A stretch of DNA of 13,818 nt from Actinomycetota bacterium (GCA_003242515.1 QGUS01000020.1:1-13818); one strand, 5' to 3'; shown: positions 1 to 6,037, counted from the stretch's first letter. The notes: generated by a model not told the origin, from the sequence alone. Numbers and translations: made by a program.

Positions 1-110
1 CGACCCCGCCCTGGGGGGGGGGGGGGGCGGCGGTGCGGGGGGGGGGGGCCTCTTCCCCGGGTTTCCGGGGGGGCCCGCCCCCCCGCACCCCCGGGCCCCG
101 TTGGGCTTCC
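1..110. other. Low-quality G/C homopolymer contig end
   Basis: The first 110 bases are dominated by runs of G and C, including a run of about 15 G near position 13 and another of more than ten near 38. The lhgO reading frame, clean to the right, is lost on entering this stretch and can be partly recovered by deleting single bases. This is what miscalled homopolymers at a contig end look like. Translations of this stretch, including the short plus-strand open frame from 33, should not be trusted. Confidence 0.75.
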
Positions 111-439
111 CCCCGCCGCTCCAGCTCCTCCAGGGCGGGCAGCTCCCGGGGCTCAGTCGCCACCACGAGCTTGCCGGTACGGGCGTGGCCGATCCCCTCC
201 TCGGCCACGAACCGGTACATCTCCGTGGCGCCGGCCACGGCGAGCCTGGCCTTGAGCGACCCGGGCTTGTAGTACAGGCCGGAGTGGATGACGCCGCTGT
301 TGTGCCCGCTCTGGTGGGCCGCGAGCTGCGGCTCCTTCTCGAAGACGACCACCGACGCACCGGGGTGCTCCTCCAGATAGGCACGGGCGGTGGCGAGCCC
401 GACCAGACCTCCCCCGATGACCCCCAGATCCGCTCTCAA
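1..439 (-). CDS. lhgO: L-2-hydroxyglutarate oxidase, N-terminal part (runs off left edge)
   Basis: This is the start of an FAD-dependent oxidoreductase of the LhgO family, which oxidises L-2-hydroxyglutarate to 2-oxoglutarate. Translation from TTG at 439-437 gives an FAD-binding dinucleotide fold (VIGGGLVGLATA, residues 7-18). The family signature HNSGVIHSGLYYKPGS follows at residues 46-61, then an AVAGATEMYRFVAEEGI stretch. An in-frame TGA lies 15 bases upstream, so TTG is the earliest practical start; CAGGTG just before it is a weak ribosome site. The frame is clean down to about position 110. There, a run of six C (109-114) breaks it: removing one base restores RGKPNG, the kind of sequence the family has here. 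Everything left of about 110 is poly-G/C and unreliable. The gene diverges from the SDR gene at 521. The family assignment is strong; the left boundary is the window edge. Confidence 0.82.
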   Translation of the reverse strand, partial: MRADLGVIGGGLVGLATARAYLEEHPGASVVVFEKEPQLAAHQSGHNSGVIHSGLYYKPGSLKARLAVAGATEMYRFVAEEGIGHARTGKLVVATEPRELPALEELERRGEAQRGPGVRGGGPPRKPGEEAPPPRTAAPPPPQGGV

Positions 440-477
440 CCGATCACCTGCTCAGTAGGACTGCACACACGGGCACC

Positions 478-491
478 GAGCATATATGCTC
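478..491. promoter_or_regulatory. AT-rich 14-bp palindrome in the divergent lhgO/SDR promoter region
   Basis: GAGCATATATGCTC is a perfect palindrome in the 80-bp gap between the divergent starts of lhgO (439) and the SDR gene (521). It is the most AT-rich spot in the neighbourhood. Each strand reads TATGCT, a TANNNT-type -10 element; on the plus strand TGCACA lies 17 bases upstream of it as a possible -35. It could be overlapping -10 elements, an operator, or both. The XRE-cupin regulator encoded 0.7 kb downstream is a candidate ligand, but that is inference. Confidence 0.4.
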
Positions 492-520
492 CGGGCCGGC
501 GACAGAGGAGGGTCGTGACT

Positions 521-1213
521 GTGAATGGTTCTGTGGTCGTGGTCGGTGGCACTTCCGGCATCGGCCTCGAGGTGGCCAGGAAGTACCTCGAGATGGGCCG
601 GGAGGTGGTCATCACGGGTAGTGACGACGAGCGCTCGAAGCGGGTGGCCGCGGAGCTGGGGCCGAACGCCAAGGGCATCGGCTTCGACCTCGCCGATCCG
701 TCGCTCATCGCACCTGCCCTGGCCGACTTGGGCCCCGTGTCGCGGCTGGTCCTCGCCGCAATCGCCCGCGACTCCAACAGCGTGCGCGAGTACTCGTACG
801 AGCGGGCCATCAAGCTCGCCACGATGAAGCTGGTCAGCTACACAGAGGTGATCCACACCCTGGCCGACCAGCTCACCACCGAGGACGCCGCCATCCTGCT
901 CTTCGGCGGGCGCGCCAAGGACCGCCCCTACCCGGGGTCCACGACCGTGACCACGGTCAACGGTGCGGTGACCTCGATGGTGGTGACACTGGCGCTCGAG
1001 CTCGCCCCCGTTCGGGTGAACGCACTCCATCCCGGCATCGTGGGAGACAGCCCGTTCTGGAAGGACAAGGATCTGAGCCACGTTCTCGCTCGCACTCCCA
1101 CCGGCAGGCTGACCACAATGGAGGACGTCGTCGACGCGACCGTCTTCCTCCTGGAGAACAGGTCGATCAACGGAATCAACCTGCACATCGATGGCGGATG
1201 GATGCTGATGTGA
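521..1213 (+). CDS. SDR-fold protein lacking the YxxxK catalytic pair
   Basis: A short-chain dehydrogenase/reductase-fold protein of 230 residues, the usual SDR length. The nucleotide-binding motif GGTSGIG is at residues 9-15, a conserved D follows the third strand (FDLAD, about 55-59), and the family segment RVNALHPG is at 165-172. The usual active site is absent. Aligning the helix LALELAPVRVN with typical SDRs puts Val143 where the catalytic Tyr belongs and Asn147 where the Lys belongs. The strand that usually carries the catalytic Ser reads ILLFGGRAKD. It may bind NAD(P) but probably does not use standard SDR chemistry. AGGAGG (506-511) sits 9 bases before GTG 521 and only 3 before an alternative in-frame GTG at 515. 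The 3' end overlaps the next gene by 16 bp, implying an operon with the XRE-cupin gene. Substrate unknown. Confidence 0.85.
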   Translation: MNGSVVVVGGTSGIGLEVARKYLEMGREVVITGSDDERSKRVAAELGPNAKGIGFDLADPSLIAPALADLGPVSRLVLAAIARDSNSVREYSYERAIKLATMKLVSYTEVIHTLADQLTTEDAAILLFGGRAKDRPYPGSTTVTTVNGAVTSMVVTLALELAPVRVNALHPGIVGDSPFWKDKDLSHVLARTPTGRLTTMEDVVDATVFLLENRSINGINLHIDGGWMLM

Positions 1214-1839
1214 GCGCTGCGGACCACTCGCCCGACGACGTCCTCGACGGCATCGGGGCGCGACTGAGGGAGGAACGGATCAAGGCCGGGTTGAGCCAGC
1301 GGGAGCTGGCCCGGCGTCTCGGCCTGTCCGCGAGCCTGATCTCCCAGCTGGAGAGCGGGGTCTCCCAGCCCCGGGGCGGCCCCCTGTACGCCATCGTCCC
1401 GGAGCTCGACGGTCCGCTGGACCGGATCATCCGGGGTGACGACTACGAGGAACCGGAGCGTGCCGAGACCGGGAAGGCGGGAGCGCCGGTCGCCCGTCAG
1501 GGAGGCCGGCAGGTGATCGACCTGGCGTCCGGCGTCACCTGGGAGGAGCTGAGCCCGAGCGGCGAGGAGGGCATCGACTTCCTGCTCGCCACCTACGAGG
1601 TGGGCGGCTCGTCCACGCCGGAGCAGTCGCTGATGCGGCACCACGGGCGGGAGTACGGCTACATCCTCTCGGGGACGCTGACCGTGCAGATCGGGTTCCA
1701 GGAGTACGAGCTGAAGCCCGGAGACTCCATCGCCTTCGACTCGACCAAGCCGCACCGCCTCTACAACAACGGCCCGGAACCGGTGAAGGCGGTGTGGTTC
1801 GTGGTCGGCCGGGAGCACGACCCCCGCATCAAGGACTGA
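1198..1839 (+). CDS. XRE-family transcriptional regulator with C-terminal cupin domain
   Basis: A 213-residue two-domain regulator. Residues about 18-78 form an XRE/HTH_3 DNA-binding domain (LREERIKAGLSQRELARRLG, recognition helix SASLISQLESG). Residues about 130-205 form a cupin_2 barrel: motif 1 contains H148, H149, E152 and G159; motif 2 contains PGD (174-176) and HxxxN (H186-N190). Proteins of this architecture sense a small molecule through the cupin and usually regulate adjacent catabolic genes. The ATG lies inside the end of the SDR gene (16-bp overlap), so the two are probably translated together. The SDR protein or its ligand may be functionally linked, and the palindrome at 478-491 is a plausible binding site. 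The inducer cannot be read from the sequence. Family assignment is secure; target and ligand are inference. Confidence 0.9.
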   Translation: MDADVSAADHSPDDVLDGIGARLREERIKAGLSQRELARRLGLSASLISQLESGVSQPRGGPLYAIVPELDGPLDRIIRGDDYEEPERAETGKAGAPVARQGGRQVIDLASGVTWEELSPSGEEGIDFLLATYEVGGSSTPEQSLMRHHGREYGYILSGTLTVQIGFQEYELKPGDSIAFDSTKPHRLYNNGPEPVKAVWFVVGREHDPRIKD

Positions 1840-1840
1840 C

Positions 1841-1858
1841 GCCGCGCCCGGGCGCGGC
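1841..1858. repeat. 18-bp perfect GC palindrome between XRE-cupin and lipoprotein genes
   Basis: GCCGCGCCCGGGCGCGGC begins two bases after the XRE-cupin stop codon and ends four bases before the ATG chosen for the lipoprotein gene. As RNA it could fold into a strong hairpin over the site where a ribosome-binding sequence would sit. No U tract follows, so it is not a standard intrinsic terminator. It could attenuate read-through or limit translation of the downstream gene. Confidence 0.45.
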
Positions 1859-1862
1859 CAGA

Positions 1863-2882
1863 ATGGTCCGGGTGCGAGCCCGCGCCCTCGTCCTGTCGCT
1901 CTGCCTGGCGGCCTGCGCCGCTCCCGCGGCCGAGACGAGCCTGCCTCCGGTGACCACCGCTCCCCCGGCGACGACCACCACCACGGCCGCCACGACGACC
2001 ACCACCGCTCCGCCCGCCACGACCACCACGACCCTGCCGCCGTCCACCACCACGACGACGGCTCCCACCACGACGACGACCCGCCCACCGACGACGACCA
2101 CGACGGCGGCGCCGACCACCACCAGCTCCCGCCAGCCGCAGCCCACCCTCCCCGCCCACTGCCGGCCGCAGATGTTCACCGACGAGGTGGTGGCGCAGCT
2201 CGAGGCCGACTACCCGGGGAAGCTGATCACGGCGTGGGTCCACGACCTCCGCACGGGATGTGACTACTCCCTCAATCCGGACAACCGACAGCGCACCGCG
2301 TCGGTCTTCAAGGTCATGGTCATGGCCGGAACGCTGCTGGAGGCGCAGCAGGAGGGCCGCATGCCCACGGAGTGGGAGATGGGCCAAATGACGCCGATGA
2401 TCACGCAGTCGGCCGACGACCCGGTGCGCGCCCTGTGGCGGCACTTCGGCGGATCGCCGTGGTTCCGGACGCAGCGTGACGTCTGGGGGCTGAACCAGAC
2501 GACGGTGACGGCGGACGACGGCTCGGCGTGGGGCCTGACCCGCACCTCGGCGCGTGATCAGGTCAACCTGATCCGGAAGGTGCTCCTCGGCCAGGGTGGC
2601 CTGCTCCAGCCCGAGTACCGGGCCATCGCCCTCGACCTGATGACCTCCGTGGTCCCGTCACAGTCCTGGGGGATCACCGCCGGCGTCCCCTCGGGGTGGC
2701 GGGTCGCCCTGAAGAACGGGTTCGCCGGCCCCACCATCAACTCCGTGGGCTGGGTGAAGGGGCCGGGGTCGGACCCGGGCTACGTGGTGGCGATCCTCAC
2801 CCAGGGGTGGAACGATCACCCGTCGGGGATCGCCGCCGTGGAGCGGATCAGCAGGATCGTCGCCGGGGCGATGACCCGCTAG
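1863..2882 (+). CDS. Lipoprotein with Thr-rich tether and beta-lactamase-like serine hydrolase domain
   Basis: A 339-residue predicted secreted lipoprotein. A basic N-terminus and hydrophobic helix lead to a lipobox LAAC with the lipidated Cys at 18. Residues about 20-95 are a low-complexity Thr/Pro/Ala tether made of runs of five Thr. From about 100 on there is a class A beta-lactamase/DD-peptidase-like fold: SVFK (S147-K150) as the SxxK nucleophile motif, SADD (183-186) in the SDN position, and KNG (284-286) in the KTG position. The ExxLN motif that holds the deacylating Glu of class A enzymes reads VWGLN (207-211), so true beta-lactamase turnover is doubtful. Cys100 and Cys133 could pair. 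ATG 1863 is chosen because the signal peptide starts there; no clear Shine-Dalgarno is seen, and an upstream in-frame ATG at 1794 would overlap the previous gene. It probably acts at the cell envelope on peptidoglycan-like substrates. Confidence 0.82.
   Translation: MVRVRARALVLSLCLAACAAPAAETSLPPVTTAPPATTTTTAATTTTTAPPATTTTTLPPSTTTTTAPTTTTTRPPTTTTTAAPTTTSSRQPQPTLPAHCRPQMFTDEVVAQLEADYPGKLITAWVHDLRTGCDYSLNPDNRQRTASVFKVMVMAGTLLEAQQEGRMPTEWEMGQMTPMITQSADDPVRALWRHFGGSPWFRTQRDVWGLNQTTVTADDGSAWGLTRTSARDQVNLIRKVLLGQGGLLQPEYRAIALDLMTSVVPSQSWGITAGVPSGWRVALKNGFAGPTINSVGWVKGPGSDPGYVVAILTQGWNDHPSGIAAVERISRIVAGAMTR
1950..2130 (+). repeat. Low-complexity ACC/ACG repeat encoding the Thr-rich tether
   Basis: The coding strand here is an irregular array of ACC and ACG codons with interspersed Pro and Ala codons, giving five-Thr blocks separated by APP, LPP, AP or RPP. 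The same bases create Val- and Ala-rich open frames on the other strand, which are artefacts. Such arrays are prone to length change by slippage, so tether length may vary between strains. Confidence 0.8.
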
Positions 2883-3901
2883 GCGCCCCGGATCAGCGGG
2901 GCGACCCGGGTCCCGAGCAGCTCGATCGACCGCAGCACCGCATCGTGCGGGATGGTCCCGACGCTCTGGTGCAGCTCGAAGCGCTGGATGCCCAGCACCT
3001 CCTTCCAGCGGAGGATCTTCGCGGCGACGGTCTCGGGGTCGCCCAGGACCAGCGAGCCCTGCGGCGAGCGCATCATCTCGAACTGCTCCCGGGTCATGGG
3101 ACCCCAGCCGCGCTCCCGACCCAGGCGCGTCATGGCGAAGGCGTAGGACGGGTAGAAGGCCTCCACCGCCTCCTCGGCCGTGGGCGCCACGAAGCCGTGG
3201 GCGTGGACGGAGATCGGGAACTCTTCGGGATCGTAGCCGTGCTCGGCGAGCGTGCTCCGGTAGAGGTCGGTGAACACCCGGAAGCGGTCGGGGTTGCCGC
3301 CGATGATGGCCAGCGACAGTCCGAGACCCAGGCTGGCGGCCCGCACCACCGAGGCCGGCGTCCCGCCGACAGCGATGCGGATGGGCAGCTTGCGCTCGGG
3401 ACGCTAGTCGCGTGGGTTGCCAATGGTCGGCGGGCGGCACGGGCCCGACCACTGGAACGGGCCCTCTTCGTCGCGGATGCGGATCAGGAGGTCGAGCTTC
3501 TCGGCGAACAGCCCGTCGTAGTCGTCGAGGCGGTAGCCGAACAGCGGAAACGACTCGATGAACGAGCCGCGGCCGACCAGGAGCTCGGCCCGGCCGCTCG
3601 AGACCAGGTCCAGCGTGGCGTACTGCTGGAAGACCCGCACCGGGTCGTCGGTGGACAGGATCGACACCGCCGGGAAGAGACGGATCCGTGAGGTCCTGCC
3701 TGCTGCGGCTGCGAGGACGACGGCCGGGGCCGACGACGCGAAGTCGGGGCGGTGGTGCTCGCCGAGGCCGTAGACGTCGAGGCCGACCTCTTCGGCCTTG
3801 ACGACCTCCTCGACGATCTGGCGGAGCCGCTCACCGTGACCCACGGGCTCGGCGCCCGGGGCGGGGATGGTCTCCGCGAAGCTGGTGACACCCAGTTCCA
3901 T
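2879..3901 (-). pseudogene. LLM-class flavin-dependent oxidoreductase interrupted by an in-frame TAG
   Basis: A luciferase-like monooxygenase-family flavoprotein, the type that uses FMNH2 or F420 in a TIM barrel. Read through the stop, the gene is 340 codons, the normal family length. The N-terminal half starts MELGVTSFAE and contains GLGEHHRPDF, the usual substrate/flavin-pocket segment, then GRAELLVGRGSF. The C-terminal half begins RPERKLPIRIAVGGTPASVVRAA, the conserved mid-barrel motif. Between them codon 166 (3404-3406) is TAG. Both halves are in the same frame, so this is a nonsense change or small in-frame deletion, not a frameshift. ATG 3901 is chosen because GGAG lies 5 bases upstream; GTG 3907 is an alternative. 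The stop codon overlaps that of the convergent lipoprotein gene (CTAG, 2879-2882). It could be a true pseudogene, a sequencing error, or two separate fragments. Confidence 0.78.
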
Positions 3902-3925
3902 CAGCACTCCATTGTCGGGGGCTAT

Positions 3926-3945
3926 TTGGTTGATATGACAACCAA
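3926..3945. promoter_or_regulatory. Inverted repeat upstream of the flavin oxidoreductase gene (putative operator)
   Basis: TTGGTTG, six bases (ATATGA), then CAACCAA form a perfect 7-bp inverted repeat 25-45 bases upstream of the oxidoreductase start, in the short gap after the aminotransferase gene. The AT-rich dyad in high-GC DNA resembles MarR- or TetR-type operators. No such regulator gene is adjacent. A role in controlling the oxidoreductase gene is inference from position. Confidence 0.45.
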
Positions 3946-3970
3946 CACCGGGGCCCGACCCGGCATTCCC

Positions 3971-5263
3971 CTACTGCCGTGCCTTGTGGATGGCGGCCCG
4001 CAGCTTCTCCAGGCCCTCGTCGGCCTCCTCCTCGGTGAGGGAGAGCGGCGGGGCGATGCGGAGAGTGTTGGCGAAGAGGCCGCCCTTGCCGATGAGCAGG
4101 CCCTCCTCCTTGGACCGTTCCATCACCTCGTTGGTGAGAGCGGAGAGCGGCTCGCCGGTCTCCGGGTCGGCGAACTCGATGCCGAGCATCAGCCCCTTGC
4201 CCCGCACCTCGGCGATCTCCGGCACCTCGTCGGTGATCTCGTCGAGCCCCGCCTTGAGACGGGCGCCCACCTTGAGCGCGTTGGTCTGCAGGTCGTTCTC
4301 CAGCAGGTACTCGAGGTTCGCCAGCGCCGCAGCCGTGGAGAGCGGGTTGCCGCCGAAGGTGGAGATGGAGTTGGCGGGCAGCGAGTCCATCACCTCGGCC
4401 GGGGCGATCACGCCGCCGATGGCGAGACCGTTGCCCAGGCCCTTGGCGAAGGTGACCATGTCGGGGACGATCCCGTGGGCCTGGAAGCCCCAGAAGTTCT
4501 CCCCGGTCCGGCCCCAGCCGGTCTGCACCTCGTCGCTGATGAAGAGGATGTCGTGCCGGTCGGTCACCTCCTTGACGGCGCCGAGGAACCCGTCGGGCGG
4601 GGTGGCGAAGCCGCCGACGCCCTGGATCGGCTCGGCGATCATCGCCGCCACCTGGCCGGAGGTGGCCACGGCGATCATCTCCTCCAGGTCGCGCACGCAG
4701 GCCGCCGTGTACTCGTCGTCCGGCAGGTGTCCGAAGGGGCTCCGCAGGCGGTACGGGCCGTGCACGTAGACGGTGTGGAACGGGCTCAGCGAGGTCGCCG
4801 ACCACGCCCGCTGGCCGGTCACGCCGACCGTGGAGTGGGAGCGTCCGTGGTAGCTGCCCCGGAACGCCAGCACCTGGTTCGAGCCCCTGAGCTGGGTGGC
4901 GATCATCAGTGCGGCGTCGTTGGCCTCGGTACCCGAGTTGGTGAAGAACACCTTGGCATCGGGGATGCCCGAGAGCGCGGCGATCTTCTCGGCCAGCGCG
5001 ATCTGCGACTCGATCAGGTACAGGGTCGATGAGTGCAGCAGCCTGTCGGCTTGGCGCTTGATCGCATCCACGACCTCGGGCACCTTGTGGCCCGACATCG
5101 TGACCAGGATCCCGCCGAAGAAGTCGAGGTACTTGCGGCCCTCGGCGTCCCACACGTAGCGGCCCTCGCCGTCGACGAGAGCAATCGGCTCGCGGTAATA
5201 GAGGATCATCCAGTCGGGGAGGACGCGGCGGTGGCGCGCCAGCAGTTCAGCGTGAGTGGTCAT
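3971..5263 (-). CDS. Class III PLP-dependent aminotransferase (AGXT2 / 4-aminobutyrate aminotransferase-like)
   Basis: A complete 430-residue fold-type I, class III aminotransferase, the usual family length. The PLP-binding segment FFTNSGTEANDAA is at 106-118, the FRGSYHGRSHST phosphate/ring-stacking region at 134-145, and SDEVQTGWGRTG at 243-254 contains the D244 that holds the pyridine nitrogen. The lysine forming the internal aldimine is K274 in TFAKGLGNG. Sequence flavour is closest to alanine-glyoxylate aminotransferase 2 and omega-amino-acid transaminases, but substrate cannot be fixed from sequence alone. A textbook ribosome site AAGGAG lies 5 bases before ATG 5263. The gene lies 64 bp downstream of the small membrane-protein gene on the same strand and ends about 70 bp before the oxidoreductase start. 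The three may be co-oriented without being one operon. Confidence 0.92.
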   Translation of the reverse strand: MTTHAELLARHRRVLPDWMILYYREPIALVDGEGRYVWDAEGRKYLDFFGGILVTMSGHKVPEVVDAIKRQADRLLHSSTLYLIESQIALAEKIAALSGIPDAKVFFTNSGTEANDAALMIATQLRGSNQVLAFRGSYHGRSHSTVGVTGQRAWSATSLSPFHTVYVHGPYRLRSPFGHLPDDEYTAACVRDLEEMIAVATSGQVAAMIAEPIQGVGGFATPPDGFLGAVKEVTDRHDILFISDEVQTGWGRTGENFWGFQAHGIVPDMVTFAKGLGNGLAIGGVIAPAEVMDSLPANSISTFGGNPLSTAAALANLEYLLENDLQTNALKVGARLKAGLDEITDEVPEIAEVRGKGLMLGIEFADPETGEPLSALTNEVMERSKEEGLLIGKGGLFANTLRIAPPLSLTEEEADEGLEKLRAAIHKARQ

Positions 5264-5327
5264 CGGTTCTCCTTGTGACGGCCGCAGGGTAATCCGGTGC
5301 CTGCCCGCCCTACCGGGCCGCCGCGGG

Positions 5328-5621
5328 CTACTCGAAGCCGGCGATCGCGTCGAACAACATCCCGATGAAGATCCCGGCGAGGACGGCGCAGACCCACATC
5401 ACGACGGTGGTCACCGTCCAGAAGTCGTCGTTGTCCTTCCGGGTCTCCCCCATCGCCCACACCCCCACCGCGGCGCCGATGAGGACGCCGAGAACCATGG
5501 GCAGCGGCGAGTCCCAGACCCGGGCCGCGACGAAGATGCCGAGGACCGCCCCGACCCCTCCCCCACCGAGGATGCCGATGATCGTGTCGTGGACCCGCCA
5601 GCCGTGCGGCACCGTGGCCAT
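5328..5621 (-). CDS. Small integral membrane protein, three predicted helices
   Basis: A 97-residue protein of unknown function. Three hydrophobic stretches are visible at about 13-33 (Gly-rich, GGGGVGAVLGIF), 41-57 (MVLGVLIGAAVGVWAMG) and 68-91 (WTVTTVVMWVCAVLAGIFIGM). A charged loop ETRKDNDD joins helices 2 and 3. The Gly-rich first helix suggests close helix packing. I recognise no catalytic motif. The gene is supported by an excellent ribosome site, AGGAGGT, 4 bases before ATG 5621, and by the coherent membrane pattern. It precedes the aminotransferase gene by 64 bp on the same strand, but a functional link is not shown. Confidence 0.8.
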   Translation of the reverse strand: MATVPHGWRVHDTIIGILGGGGVGAVLGIFVAARVWDSPLPMVLGVLIGAAVGVWAMGETRKDNDDFWTVTTVVMWVCAVLAGIFIGMLFDAIAGFE

Positions 5622-5785
5622 GTGTACCTCCTGGGGGCTTCGACCCTCCCCGAGGGAGTACGGTTTCGGTTTGGGCCGGGCGACTCATGGACAGGCCGGG
5701 CCCGCCGGGGCATGCTCTCCCCGAAGGTTTGGGAGGCAGTTTGAGAAGGTTTCAGCGGGCGCGGCGGGATGCCTGCGCCCACGAG
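5622..5785. other. Divergent intergenic region with three copies of GAAGGTTT
   Basis: This 164-bp gap separates the divergent membrane-protein and CxxC-protein genes. The octamer GAAGGTTT occurs at 5723, 5745 and 5788 (the last inside the start of the CxxC gene), spaced 22 and 43 bases, close to two and four helical turns. Further GGTTT cores sit at 5662 and 5668. This could be a direct-repeat regulator site or chance. I see no convincing -35/-10 pair. Confidence 0.25.
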
Positions 5786-5953
5786 ATGAAGGTTTCGGTT
5801 GAGTCCGCCGGGATGGTGCGCTCGGTCTGCGAGGACTGCGGGCACGTCTCCTTCACCGCCACCGGCGGCATCACCGGCGAAGTGGCGAGACACCGGTTCG
5901 CACGGAGGGCAGATCGCCTTCCGGACGTCCCGGTCGGGGTGAGCCAACGATAA
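5786..5953 (+). CDS. Small CxxC (zinc-ribbon-like) protein of unknown function
   Basis: A 55-residue protein starting MKVSVESAGMVRSVCEDCGHVSF. One CxxC knuckle (C15, C18) is followed by a basic tail containing ARHRFARRADR. A lone CxxC can be half a zinc site, completed by downstream His residues or by dimerisation. ATG 5786 is chosen because the conserved-looking sequence begins there; an in-frame TTG near 5741 would add about 15 Arg-rich residues. The ribosome site is weak. The ORF ends three bases before the hairpin cluster at 5956, as expected for a transcribed gene with a terminator. I cannot give a function; it may bind nucleic acid or regulate transcription. Confidence 0.6.
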   Translation: MKVSVESAGMVRSVCEDCGHVSFTATGGITGEVARHRFARRADRLPDVPVGVSQR

Positions 5954-5955
5954 AG

Positions 5956-5981
5956 CGTTACGACGCCGCGGCGTCGTAACG
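5956..5981. terminator. 26-bp perfect palindrome after the CxxC-protein gene
   Basis: A perfect 26-bp palindrome, starting CGTTACGACGCC and centred on CCGCGG, begins three bases after the stop of the small plus-strand gene. It forms the first of two back-to-back hairpins. A U tract is missing, so it may act as a bidirectional, partly Rho-assisted terminator between convergent genes. The length and perfection argue against chance. Confidence 0.55.
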
Positions 5982-6020
5982 GAGAGATGCGGGGACCTGG
6001 GGGGAGACCCCGCATCTCTC
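5982..6020. terminator. 13-bp-stem hairpin abutting the preceding palindrome
   Basis: GAGAGATGCGGGG (5982-5994) and its exact complement CCCCGCATCTCTC (6008-6020) enclose a 13-base loop, starting at the base after the previous palindrome. Together they make a tandem hairpin between the convergent CxxC and DUF1992 genes, 18 bp from the DUF1992 stop codon. A bidirectional terminator is the simplest reading. Confidence 0.55.
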
Positions 6021-6037
6021 GGGGGTTCTCTCCCTCT

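Noticed and set aside
13..48. G-quadruplex or switch-like G runs
   Set aside because: They lie at the extreme contig end where coding sequence breaks down, so miscalled bases are the better explanation.
33..272. Plus-strand open frame of 79 codons at the left end
   Set aside because: It runs through the homopolymer artefact and is antisense to the recognisable lhgO frame.
1829..2179. Val/Ala-rich minus-strand open frame
   Set aside because: It is the complement of the Thr-codon repeat; composition alone keeps it open.
1863..2882. Functional antibiotic-resistance beta-lactamase
   Set aside because: The ExxLN glutamate is missing by eye and the protein is a tethered lipoprotein; resistance cannot be claimed.
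3404..3406. TAG as a pyrrolysine or recoded codon
   Set aside because: No pyl genes or recoding element are seen, the family has no known amber residue here, and a mutation or error is simpler.
2879..3901. Two separate small flavin-oxidoreductase genes
   Set aside because: Same frame, combined normal length and no ribosome site before the second half favour one interrupted gene.
3752..5032. 426-codon plus-strand open frame across the aminotransferase gene
   Set aside because: It is antisense to a clearly recognised class III aminotransferase with all catalytic motifs; high GC produces long antisense frames.
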